Positions 1 to 6,527 of a stretch of 6,527 bases of DNA are shown piece by piece. The translations under genes and the position numbers were made by a program. Within the stretch, counting starts at the first letter, position 1. Every line of letters starts with the position of its first letter. The DNA is taken from assembly GCA_937907555.1 (NCBI GenBank), contig CALEST010000192.1, forward strand, positions 1 through 6,527, written 5' to 3'. The notes beneath the pieces were generated by a model. That model was not told the origin of the DNA. It did not search any database and saw only the letters and a list, made by a program, of their open reading frames with translations. The stretch comes from an uncultured Sediminibacterium sp. GTDB taxonomy: Bacteria > Bacteroidota > Bacteroidia > Chitinophagales > Chitinophagaceae.

Positions 1-827
1 ATTAAAGTGCCCAGAAATAAACTAAGTCCGATATTCTTCTGTGGATTTTTAATTTCACCAGCAATGAATGTTACGTTATTCCAGGCATCACTACTAAAGA
101 TTGAGCCTACCATGGAAGCAGCAATGGCCCCCAATGCTCCTGCACCCAGTACAGGGGCAATGATGGCTGCAGACATTTCACCTGTTCCCCTGGTCATCGA
201 CTTCATGGAAAAAGCATCTGTCCAGTTTGCATTCCAGACTTCAGCATCAGCGGCCAATAAAAAGCCAAATACAATTAACCCGAATAAGGACAATAATTTT
301 GTAACCGTAAAAATGGTCTGGATCATTTTACCTCCCTGTACACCTTTGGTATTGATATAAGTTAACAGAATGATGATAAAAATAGACACAAACTGAGCAG
401 GATATATTTTAAAAGGGCCTAATAAAAAAAGAACATCTGCTTCATTCATTTCCAATGCCGGAATAAAATAGGCAGCGAATTTGCAGAAAGCAACCCCCAC
501 TGCGGCAATGGTGCCTGTCTGAATTACAGAGAAGAAACTCCAGCCATATAAAAAACCGGTAAGCTTATTATACGACTCTTTTAAATAGACATACTGACCG
601 CCAGCTTTGGGGAACATGGCACTTAACTCGCCATAACTTAATGCAGCAGTTAAAGTCATAAATCCAGTAAGTAACCAAACTACAATTAACCAACCGGCAC
701 TTCCCACATTACGGGTAATATCGGCACTTACAATAAAAATTCCGGATCCAATCATGCTGCCGGCTACAATCATAGTTGCATCCAGCAAACCCAGCGTGGG
801 TTTAAAAGAAGGGGTAGTTTCTGACAT
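1..827 (-). CDS. APC-superfamily amino acid permease, LAT/SteT-like (3' end outside window)
   Basis: Inner-membrane transporter that probably moves amino acids by exchange or cation coupling; the substrate cannot be read from the sequence. The frame is open from ATG 827 to the left edge (275 whole codons) with no stop, so the C-terminal part is missing; relatives have roughly 450-500 residues. Visible landmarks are the APC TM1 motif GSMIGSGIF (residues 23-31, the unwound substrate-binding segment), a long hydrophobic TM2 (about 45-65) leading into YGELSAMFPKAGGQYVYLKE (65-84), TM3 (about 91-121), TM4 (about 143-160), TM5 (about 168-192) and a TM6 region with SSDAWNNVTFIAGEIKNP (245-262), close to the YDGWN-type motif of the LAT family. 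The start is fixed by an in-frame TAG at 842-840 and no other ATG between. There is no Shine-Dalgarno; a hairpin lies just upstream. Family call is firm; serine/threonine exchange (SteT-like) is only one possibility. Confidence 0.93.
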   Translation of the reverse strand, partial: MSETTPSFKPTLGLLDATMIVAGSMIGSGIFIVSADITRNVGSAGWLIVVWLLTGFMTLTAALSYGELSAMFPKAGGQYVYLKESYNKLTGFLYGWSFFSVIQTGTIAAVGVAFCKFAAYFIPALEMNEADVLFLLGPFKIYPAQFVSIFIIILLTYINTKGVQGGKMIQTIFTVTKLLSLFGLIVFGFLLAADAEVWNANWTDAFSMKSMTRGTGEMSAAIIAPVLGAGALGAIAASMVGSIFSSDAWNNVTFIAGEIKNPQKNIGLSLFLGTL

Positions 828-831
828 AAAA

Positions 832-861
832 ATTCCCGCCTATTTTTAAAAGGGCGGGAAT
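832..861 (-). terminator. Terminator-like hairpin between the ompH-like gene and the permease
   Basis: A perfect 9-bp inverted repeat, ATTCCCGCC at 832-840 and GGCGGGAAT at 853-861, encloses a 12-nt AT-rich loop. Read on the minus strand, the stem runs into five T residues (832-828), directly followed by the permease ATG at 827. The position, 25 bp after the ompH-like stop codon, and the G+C stem plus T tract suggest an intrinsic terminator for that gene. There is no T run on the plus-strand side. Alternatively it is a structured 5' leader that controls permease expression. The inverted repeat is certain; its role is inferred. Confidence 0.6.
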
Positions 862-869
862 GAAGATAA

Positions 870-877
870 CAAATATG
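870..877 (-). promoter_or_regulatory. Possible -7 element for the permease (weak)
   Basis: The minus strand reads CATATTTG here, one mismatch from the Bacteroidota -7 consensus TAnnTTTG. Transcription would then begin about 7 nt downstream, right at the base of the 832-861 hairpin. I see no TTG element at the usual 17-23 bp upstream, since the nearest TTG is 27 bp away, so this is a weak candidate. AT-rich DNA will give such a match by chance quite often. Confidence 0.18.
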
Positions 878-886
878 GTTGAACGA

Positions 887-1477
887 TTATTGCTTCTTTG
901 GATACAACTTATTCAAACCTTTCACTAAATCGTCAGTAATATTATAAGCACTATCTTTTAAATACATGAACTCAGGTGCACTTGAAAATACATATGCATA
1001 TCCCTTGTCTTTATTGTATTCTTTCAGGTAGTCTTCAATTTTCTTTTTTACATCCTGAAGCTTTTTAAAGCTTTCATCCTGCATTTCCTGAGCCATCATC
1101 TGCTCTTTACCCTGATAGGTTCTTTCCATCTGAACCAATTCCTGCTGCTTACTTGCCAATTCTGCCTGAGAAAGGCTTTGGCCTACACGCTGAAGCTCCT
1201 GATACTTATTGGTAAATACATTTTTCAATTCATTCAATTGTTTTGCATTTGACTGATCTTTCAACTGCAATGAAGCTCTTACTTCTTTAAAGTATTCAAA
1301 ATTGTTTTGAATAGAGTCAGACTCAAAATAAGCAATTTTAAAGCCGCCTGCTCCAGCACTCACAGCGCTACTACCTGCAACAGTAGAAACAGATTTAGCA
1401 CTTGAAAAATGTAAATAAAATAAAACAGCTACACCAATTGCAGTAGCAACAGAAAGTCCGGTAATAAAGTTTTTCAT
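887..1477 (-). CDS. Skp/OmpH-family periplasmic chaperone-like protein
   Basis: Complete 196-residue protein of the Skp/OmpH family, whose members are periplasmic holdase chaperones for outer-membrane proteins. Residues about 4-24 form a hydrophobic segment with a Lys before it, either a signal peptide (possible cut after SSA, residue 27) or an uncleaved anchor; there is no lipobox Cys. A Ser/Ala/Gly-rich linker (26-45) follows. The OmpH domain then starts with the strand KIAYFESDSI (47-56), continues as a long charged, Gln/Glu/Lys-rich helix likely to form a coiled coil (about 64-155), and returns with YAYVFSSAPEFMYLKDSAYN (160-179), the typical closing strands plus a final helix. Length fits the family. 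Start ATG 1477 gives a full N-terminal signal; the AGGA at 1494-1491 is 13 nt away, too far for a good Shine-Dalgarno. It lies downstream of rpoC but behind a terminator, and is not beside bamA, a common partner of Bacteroidota ompH genes. Chaperone function is inferred from the family. Confidence 0.88.
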   Translation of the reverse strand: MKNFITGLSVATAIGVAVLFYLHFSSAKSVSTVAGSSAVSAGAGGFKIAYFESDSIQNNFEYFKEVRASLQLKDQSNAKQLNELKNVFTNKYQELQRVGQSLSQAELASKQQELVQMERTYQGKEQMMAQEMQDESFKKLQDVKKKIEDYLKEYNKDKGYAYVFSSAPEFMYLKDSAYNITDDLVKGLNKLYPKKQ

Positions 1478-1510
1478 ACAGTAATTATTTTCCTAAAATA
1501 AGTCAATTTT

Positions 1511-1539
1511 TAAAATTAATATCAGGCATTTCATACAAA
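1511..1539 (-). promoter_or_regulatory. Candidate Bacteroidota promoter for the ompH-like gene
   Basis: On the minus strand TTTG (1539-1536) is followed after 17 bp by TAATTTTA (1518-1511). This fits the Bacteroidota sigma-ABfr pattern TTG, 17-23 bp, TAnnTTTG, with a mismatch only at the last base. Transcription would start about 30 nt before ATG 1477. The site lies between the rpoC terminator and the gene, where an independent promoter is expected. The AT-richness of the gap means chance matches are likely. Confidence 0.35.
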
Positions 1540-1542
1540 TGC
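1526..1542. repeat. Short inverted repeat in the ompH-like upstream region
   Basis: GCATTT (1526-1531) and AAATGC (1537-1542) form a perfect 6-bp inverted repeat around a 5-bp spacer. It overlaps the TTTG box of the candidate promoter, so it could be an operator half-site pair. A 6-bp palindrome of this kind can also occur by chance. No regulator can be named. Confidence 0.25.
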
Positions 1543-1567
1543 AGATTTACACAAAGGCCTATTCAGT

Positions 1568-1599
1568 AAAAAAGTAGGAAGCCTTCGCTTCCTACTTTT
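1568..1599 (-). terminator. Intrinsic terminator of the rpoBC operon
   Basis: The minus-strand transcript forms a perfect 13-bp stem (1599-1587 with 1582-1570) around a 4-nt loop (1586-1583, GAAG). A run of six T residues (1573-1568) makes up the end of the stem and its tail. It starts 21 bp after the rpoC stop codon. Stem length, small loop, G/C pairs in the core and the U tract make this a textbook rho-independent terminator. On the plus strand there is a shorter T run (1596-1599), so weak bidirectional action is possible, but no convergent gene needs it. Confidence 0.9.
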
Positions 1600-1620
1600 A
1601 CCTATTCATTCAGTAACTGA

Positions 1621-4600
1621 TTACTCTTCCTCATCAAAGCTCATCGCTTCTCTGGTAGTAGCCAGCACTTCATATTCTTCCTTACTTCCTACAATCATGT
1701 TTTCGAACTCTTTCTGTCCGGAACCTGCAGGAATTAAGTGTCCTGTAATAACATTCTCTTTCAGACCCAACATTGCATCTGTCTTGCCCTGAATAGCGGC
1801 CTGACTCAATACTTTGGTAGTTTCCTGGAACGAAGCAGCTGAAATCCAGCTTTGAACACCTAATGAAGCTTTGGTAATACCCAGTAACACCGGACGGGCT
1901 GTAGCAGGCTTGGCATCTCTTACTTCAACCAGTTTCTTGTCTGAACGACGTAAGATAGAATTCTCTTCTCTTAATTCGCGTAAAGTAATGATTTGACCAG
2001 CTCTCATCTTAGTGCTTTCTCCGGAATTGGTTACCACTTTCTTATCGAAGATTCTGTCGTTCTCTTCAATAAAGTCGAAGCGATCTTCTAAATCCTCCTC
2101 TAGGAATTTGGTATCACCTGCGTCTACAATTTCTACTTTCTTCATCATCTGACGTACAATCACTTCAACGTGCTTGTCGTTAATTTTAACCCCTTGTAAA
2201 CGATATACTTCCTGAATTTCATTTACTACGTATTCCTGCACAGCAAATGGTCCTTTGATAGCAAGAATGTCAGCAGGAGCAATTTGTCCGTCAGACATCG
2301 GCGTACCGGCTTTCACGAAGTCACCATCCTGAACAAGGATCTGACGAGTTAGAGGAACCAGGTATTTCTTAATCATTCCATCGCGTGATTCAACGATAAT
2401 CTCACGATTACCACGCTTCACGTTACCGAAGGATACAACACCATCAATTTCACATACAATAGCTGGATTTCCTGGATTACGCGCTTCAAACAATTCAGTT
2501 ACACGAGGAAGACCTCCGGTGATATCTCTTAGTTTTCCTAAGATACGAGGAATCTTCACCAATACCTGACCTGCTTTTACTTCGTCTCCTTCTTCCACAC
2601 CAATGTGTGAACCCACTGGTAAGTTGTATTGCTTGATATCTTTACCCTCTACAATAATAGTAGGGATTTTCGTTTTGTCTTTGGTTTCAATAACCACTTT
2701 CTCACGGTGACCAGTTTGTTCATCAGACTCATCACGGTATGTGATACCATCTAAGATGTTTTCAAACTTGATTGAACCATTGGTTTCAGCAACAATTACG
2801 TTATTGAACGGATCCCATGTACAGATAACATCTCCTTTTTTAACCTGAGCACCATCTTTAACATTTAAAGTAGCACCATAAGGAACGTTATTGGTAATCA
2901 TTAAACGATCGTTCTTCACGTCCATGATTCTAACTTCACCTGTACGTCCAATAACAATTTTAGACTTGGTTCCGTCATTACCAACTGTATCAACGGTTCT
3001 TAATCCGTCAAACTGAATGGTACCATCGAACTTGGCTTGCAAAGTAGATTCAATAGAAGCAGATCCGGCAACACCACCCACGTGGAAGGTACGTAGTGTA
3101 AGCTGTGTACCAGGTTCACCAATGGATTGTGCGGCAATAATACCTACTGCATCTCCTCTTTGAGCAAGATATCCTGTTGCAAGGTTTTTACCATAACACT
3201 TCACACAAACACCACGCTTGCTTTCGCAGGTAAGTACGGAACGGATTTCAACCGTTTCAATACCCACTTCTTCAATTTGCTTGGCTACATCAGAAGAAAT
3301 TTCTTCACCTGCAAGGATGATTAATTCTTCTGTGATTGGGTGATAAACATTGTGTAAAGAAGTACGTCCTTCAATTCTATCTGCTAATGGTTCAATTACA
3401 TCTTCATTGTCTTTCAGTGCAGAAGTTGCAATACCACGAAGGGTTCCGCAATCCTCTTCAGAAATAACCACATCCTGAGAAACGTCCACCAAACGACGGG
3501 TCAGGTAACCTGCATCCGCTGTTTTAAGTGCCGTATCTGCAAGACCTTTACGAGCACCGTGGGTTGAGATAAAGTAATCCAATACGTTCAATCCACCCTT
3601 AAAGTTGGAAAGAATCGGATTCTCAATTACTTCAGAACCTGAGCTACCACTCTTACGAGGCTTAGCCATCAAACCACGAATACCTACCAGCTGCTTAACC
3701 TGTGTTTTACTACCACGGGCACCGGAATCCAACATCATGAATACAGAGTTGAATCCCTGGTTGTCGATGGTCATTTCACGAATCAGAGATTCAGTGATTT
3801 TCATATCGACTCTACCCCAGATATCAATTACCTGGTTGTAACGCTCGTTATTGGTAATTAAACCCATATTATAGCTATCCCAAACTTCTTCAACTTCAGA
3901 CTTTGCATTTTCCAATAATTCATTTCTGATTTCAGGAACAATCAGGTCATTCACGCTGAAGCTCAATCCACCACGGAATGCCATACGGAATCCAAGTGTT
4001 TTGATATCGTCCAGGAATTTAGCAGTCTTAGGAACGTCAGTGATTTTAATAATATCACCGATGATTTCTCTTAAGCTTTTCTTAGTCAACAATGCATTTA
4101 CAAATCCTACTTCTTGCGGAACGTGCTGATTAAACAATACGCGTCCTACAGTAGTATCTATTAATTTCTTCACCAGAACACCTTTCTCACGAACATTGGT
4201 TCTGACTCTGATATTCGCATGTAAGTCAACTCTTCCTTCATTGTAAGCAATTATCACTTCATCCATGCTGTAGAAAGCCATACCCTGTCCCTTAATGGTT
4301 TCAGTTTCAGTAGACTTTCTACCCTTGGTAATGTAGTACAATCCAAGTACCATGTCCTGAGAAGGAAGGGTAATAGGCGTACCATTCTGTGGGTTCAGAA
4401 TGTTGTGAGAAGACAACATCAACAACTGTGCTTCCAGAATAGCAGCATTGCTCAATGGAACGTGCACGGCCATCTGGTCACCATCGAAATCCGCGTTGAA
4501 CGAAGAAGTAACCAATGGGTGAAGTTGAATGGCTTTACCTTCTACCAACTTAGGCTGGAACGCCTGAATAGATAAACGGTGAAGTGTTGGGGCACGGTTT

Positions 4601-5904
4601 AACAATACCGGGTGACCCTTCAAGATATTTTCAAGGATATCCCAGATAACCGCTTCTTTTCGATCTACTAATTTCTTAGCAGACTTCACGGTTTTCACGA
4701 TACCTCTTTCAATTAATTTACGAATAACAAATGGCTTGAACAATTCAGCAGCCATATCTTTTGGCAATCCGCACTCATGTATTTTTAACTCAGGTCCTAC
4801 TACGATTACAGAACGACCAGAATAGTCTACACGCTTACCCAATAAGTTCTGACGGAAACGACCTTGCTTACCCTTCAGTACATCAGATAAAGATTTTAAA
4901 GCACGGCCACCTTCTGCTTTTACAGCATTAGATTTACGAGAGTTGTCGAACAAAGAGTCGATTGCTTCCTGCAACATTCTCTTTTCGTTTCTTAGGATAA
5001 CTTCAGGTGCTTTAATTTCTAACAAACGCTTTAAACGGTTGTTACGGATAATTACACGACGGTATAAATCATTCAGATCAGAAGAAGCGAATCTACCACC
5101 ATCCAATGGAACTAGCGGGCGCAATTCTGGCGGAATAACAGGAATATACTGCATTACCATCCACTCAGGGCGGTTGGTAATTCTGGTGCTTGCATCACGG
5201 AAAGATTCAACTACGCTCAAACGCTTAAGGGCATCTGCTTTACGCTGTTGAGAAGTTTCTGTTGCTGCTGCATTTCTTAGAGAGAAACTTAATTCATCTA
5301 AATCAATGCGCTCCAACAAAGCATGAACTGCTTCAGCTCCCATTTTCGCGATGAACTTTTGAGGATCATCATCAGGCAGGAACTGATTGTCTTTTGGTAA
5401 GCCATCAATCAAGTCTAAGTATTCTTCTTCGGTTAAAAGATCACCCATACTTAGGTTCTCTTTAATTCCACCTTGAATAACTACATAGCGCTCGTAATAA
5501 ATAATGGTTTCTAATTTCTTGGAACTCATTCCAAGTAAGTAACCAATTTTATTAGGTAAACTCTTGAAGTACCAGATATGTACTACAGGAACTACCAGCT
5601 TAATATGTCCCATGCGTTCACGACGCACTTTCTTTTCTGTAACTTCTACACCACAACGGTCACATACGATTCCCTTGTAACGGATACGCTTATACTTTCC
5701 ACAAGCACATTCGTAGTCCTTAACAGGTCCGAAGATTCTTTCGCAGAATAAGCCATCACGTTCAGGCTTATAAGTACGATAGTTGATGGTTTCAGGTTTC
5801 AGTACTTCGCCAAAACTTCTTTCCAAGATACTATCTGGAGATGCCAGACTAATCGTGATCTGTGAAAAGGTTGGACGTTGTTTGTTTTCTCTTTTGATTG
5901 CCAT
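1621..5904 (-). CDS. rpoC: DNA-directed RNA polymerase subunit beta-prime
   Basis: Complete 1427-residue catalytic subunit of RNA polymerase; with beta it forms the active-site cleft. The N-terminal zinc ribbon has Cys66, Cys68, Cys81 and Cys84. The catalytic loop NADFDGD (470-476, codons 4497-4477) holds the three Asp that bind the Mg ion. The bridge helix covers about 718-748 (MMLDSGARGSKTQVKQLVG). The trigger-loop region begins about 770 (GLNVLDYFISTHGARKGLAD) and resumes about 918-945. The second zinc site has Cys819, Cys893, Cys900 and Cys903. Residues about 945-1127 match the E. coli SI3 insert (for example VPYGATLNVKDGAQVKKGD), followed by the jaw (ITGGLPRVTELFEARNPGNP) and C-terminal clamp segments. 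A charged stretch at about 1264-1335 is some 30 residues longer than in E. coli. All key residues are intact and there is no frameshift. ATG 5904 matches the usual rpoC N-terminus; it lies 26 bp after rpoB with no Shine-Dalgarno, as is common in Bacteroidota. Confidence 0.99.
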   Translation of the reverse strand: MAIKRENKQRPTFSQITISLASPDSILERSFGEVLKPETINYRTYKPERDGLFCERIFGPVKDYECACGKYKRIRYKGIVCDRCGVEVTEKKVRRERMGHIKLVVPVVHIWYFKSLPNKIGYLLGMSSKKLETIIYYERYVVIQGGIKENLSMGDLLTEEEYLDLIDGLPKDNQFLPDDDPQKFIAKMGAEAVHALLERIDLDELSFSLRNAAATETSQQRKADALKRLSVVESFRDASTRITNRPEWMVMQYIPVIPPELRPLVPLDGGRFASSDLNDLYRRVIIRNNRLKRLLEIKAPEVILRNEKRMLQEAIDSLFDNSRKSNAVKAEGGRALKSLSDVLKGKQGRFRQNLLGKRVDYSGRSVIVVGPELKIHECGLPKDMAAELFKPFVIRKLIERGIVKTVKSAKKLVDRKEAVIWDILENILKGHPVLLNRAPTLHRLSIQAFQPKLVEGKAIQLHPLVTSSFNADFDGDQMAVHVPLSNAAILEAQLLMLSSHNILNPQNGTPITLPSQDMVLGLYYITKGRKSTETETIKGQGMAFYSMDEVIIAYNEGRVDLHANIRVRTNVREKGVLVKKLIDTTVGRVLFNQHVPQEVGFVNALLTKKSLREIIGDIIKITDVPKTAKFLDDIKTLGFRMAFRGGLSFSVNDLIVPEIRNELLENAKSEVEEVWDSYNMGLITNNERYNQVIDIWGRVDMKITESLIREMTIDNQGFNSVFMMLDSGARGSKTQVKQLVGIRGLMAKPRKSGSSGSEVIENPILSNFKGGLNVLDYFISTHGARKGLADTALKTADAGYLTRRLVDVSQDVVISEEDCGTLRGIATSALKDNEDVIEPLADRIEGRTSLHNVYHPITEELIILAGEEISSDVAKQIEEVGIETVEIRSVLTCESKRGVCVKCYGKNLATGYLAQRGDAVGIIAAQSIGEPGTQLTLRTFHVGGVAGSASIESTLQAKFDGTIQFDGLRTVDTVGNDGTKSKIVIGRTGEVRIMDVKNDRLMITNNVPYGATLNVKDGAQVKKGDVICTWDPFNNVIVAETNGSIKFENILDGITYRDESDEQTGHREKVVIETKDKTKIPTIIVEGKDIKQYNLPVGSHIGVEEGDEVKAGQVLVKIPRILGKLRDITGGLPRVTELFEARNPGNPAIVCEIDGVVSFGNVKRGNREIIVESRDGMIKKYLVPLTRQILVQDGDFVKAGTPMSDGQIAPADILAIKGPFAVQEYVVNEIQEVYRLQGVKINDKHVEVIVRQMMKKVEIVDAGDTKFLEEDLEDRFDFIEENDRIFDKKVVTNSGESTKMRAGQIITLRELREENSILRRSDKKLVEVRDAKPATARPVLLGITKASLGVQSWISAASFQETTKVLSQAAIQGKTDAMLGLKENVITGHLIPAGSGQKEFENMIVGSKEEYEVLATTREAMSFDEEE

Positions 5905-5930
5905 ATCGCGGTTGAGAATTTGAGTTTTTT

Positions 5931-6527
5931 TTAATCGAACTTAAGATCTAAACCTAGACCTCTTAATTCGTGCACCAATACATTGAATGATTCAGGAACG
6001 CCTGCTCTTGGAATATTTTCCCCTTTCACAATTGCCTCATAGGTTTTTGCACGTCCAATGATATCATCAGACTTAAGGGTTAATAGTTCCTGCAGGATGT
6101 TGGCAGCACCATATGCTTCCAGTGCCCAAACCTCCATTTCACCAAAACGCTGACCACCGAACTGAGCCTTACCACCCAACGGTTGTTGAGTAATTAAGCT
6201 GTATGGTCCAATAGAACGCGCGTGCATCTTATCGTCTACCATGTGGTGTAGTTTAATCATATAGATTACCCCTACAGTTGCTTTCTGGTGGAAACGTTCT
6301 CCGGTTTCACCATCATACAGGTAAGTATGACCGTTTCTTGGAATGCCCGCATCTTTACAGTATTGTTCAATTTGATCCGTAGATGCACCATCAAAAATTG
6401 GTGTTGCAAAACGAACGCCTAAACGCTTACCAGTCCATCCTAAAATGGTTTCATAAATTTGTCCAAGGTTCATACGGGAAGGTACCCCTAGTGGATTCAA
6501 TACGATATCTACTGGTGTTCCGTCTTC
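5931..6527 (-). CDS. rpoB: DNA-directed RNA polymerase subunit beta, C-terminal 198 residues (5' end outside window)
   Basis: C-terminal part of the RNA polymerase beta subunit, open to the right edge and ending at TAA 5933-5931. The frame begins EDGTPVDIVLNPLGVPSRMN. The Leu is encoded by TTG 6500-6498 and is an internal residue, not a start, since the conserved PVDIV precedes it. Further landmarks are ATPIFDGAS, TYLYDGETGERF and the near-invariant TQQPLGGKAQFGGQRFGEME with VWALEAYGAA, which form the region that clamps the DNA-RNA hybrid and anchors beta-prime. The end (KSDDIIGRAKTYEAIVKGEN, PESFNVLVHELRGLGLDLKF) matches the usual beta C-terminus. The spacer between VPSRMN and ATPIFDGA is much shorter than in E. 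coli; the SIGPYSLI variant is also characteristic of Bacteroidota. The rifampicin-binding region lies outside the window. It is cotranscribed with rpoC. Confidence 0.98.
   Translation of the reverse strand, partial: EDGTPVDIVLNPLGVPSRMNLGQIYETILGWTGKRLGVRFATPIFDGASTDQIEQYCKDAGIPRNGHTYLYDGETGERFHQKATVGVIYMIKLHHMVDDKMHARSIGPYSLITQQPLGGKAQFGGQRFGEMEVWALEAYGAANILQELLTLKSDDIIGRAKTYEAIVKGENIPRAGVPESFNVLVHELRGLGLDLKFD

Noticed and set aside
7..360. Plus-strand open frame of 117 codons
   Set aside because: It lies fully antisense to the permease, whose translation shows clear APC motifs; the plus-strand product has no recognisable domain.
1478..1506. E. coli-like promoter TTGACT with 17-bp spacing to TACTGT before the ompH-like gene
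   Set aside because: The -10 box would touch the ATG, leaving no leader, and Bacteroidota use a different promoter consensus.
3127..3841. Plus-strand open frames at 3127-3324 and 3605-3841
   Set aside because: Both are antisense to highly conserved rpoC codons (second zinc site and bridge-helix regions); no independent coding evidence.
4943..5251. Plus-strand open frame of 102 codons
   Set aside because: Antisense to the conserved N-terminal third of rpoC; a shadow of its codon pattern.
5905..5930. A-rich rpoB-rpoC gap (A8 run across the rpoB stop codon) as a slippage or regulatory site
   Set aside because: The run lies at and after the stop codon, both flanking proteins end and begin as expected, and short A-rich gaps are ordinary in such genomes.
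6498..6500. TTG as a start codon for a separate 189-residue gene
   Set aside because: The frame stays open to the window edge and the preceding residues are the conserved RpoB segment DGTPVDIV, so this is an internal Leu codon.

Overview
The window comes from a Bacteroidota chromosome. The best guess is the Chitinophagia/Sphingobacteriia part of the phylum, but I have no search to back that finer placement. The reasons are the sequences of RpoB and RpoC (short RpoB C-terminus with 'MHARSIGPYSLI', RpoC with an SI3-like insert and a long charged insertion near its C-terminus), the lack of Shine-Dalgarno sequences before the genes, and moderately AT-rich DNA. All genes lie on the minus strand, so transcription runs from right to left.

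Layout in the direction of transcription: (1) 6527-5931, the last 198 residues of rpoB (RNA polymerase beta), cut by the right edge; (2) 5904-1621, complete rpoC (beta-prime, 1427 aa), 26 bp after rpoB and clearly in the same operon; (3) 1599-1568, a strong intrinsic terminator closing the rpoBC operon; (4) 1477-887, a Skp/OmpH-family periplasmic protein (196 aa), probably with its own promoter in the 143 bp gap; (5) 861-828, a GC-rich hairpin followed by a T run, directly before (6) 827-1, an APC-superfamily amino acid permease cut by the left edge (275 of perhaps 450-500 residues present). The permease has no stop codon inside the window.

How the genes fit together: rpoB and rpoC make the two large subunits that form the RNA polymerase active site. 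The OmpH-like protein (envelope) and the permease (inner membrane) are functionally unrelated to transcription, and the terminator after rpoC separates them from it. No stretch longer than 143 bp lacks a gene.

I found no mobile element, CRISPR array, tRNA, rRNA or unknown multi-gene system. This is mostly an ordinary housekeeping region. The points most worth a second look are the terminator-like hairpin that ends one base before the T run abutting the permease ATG, and the isolated, apparently membrane-anchored OmpH-like protein next to rpoC.
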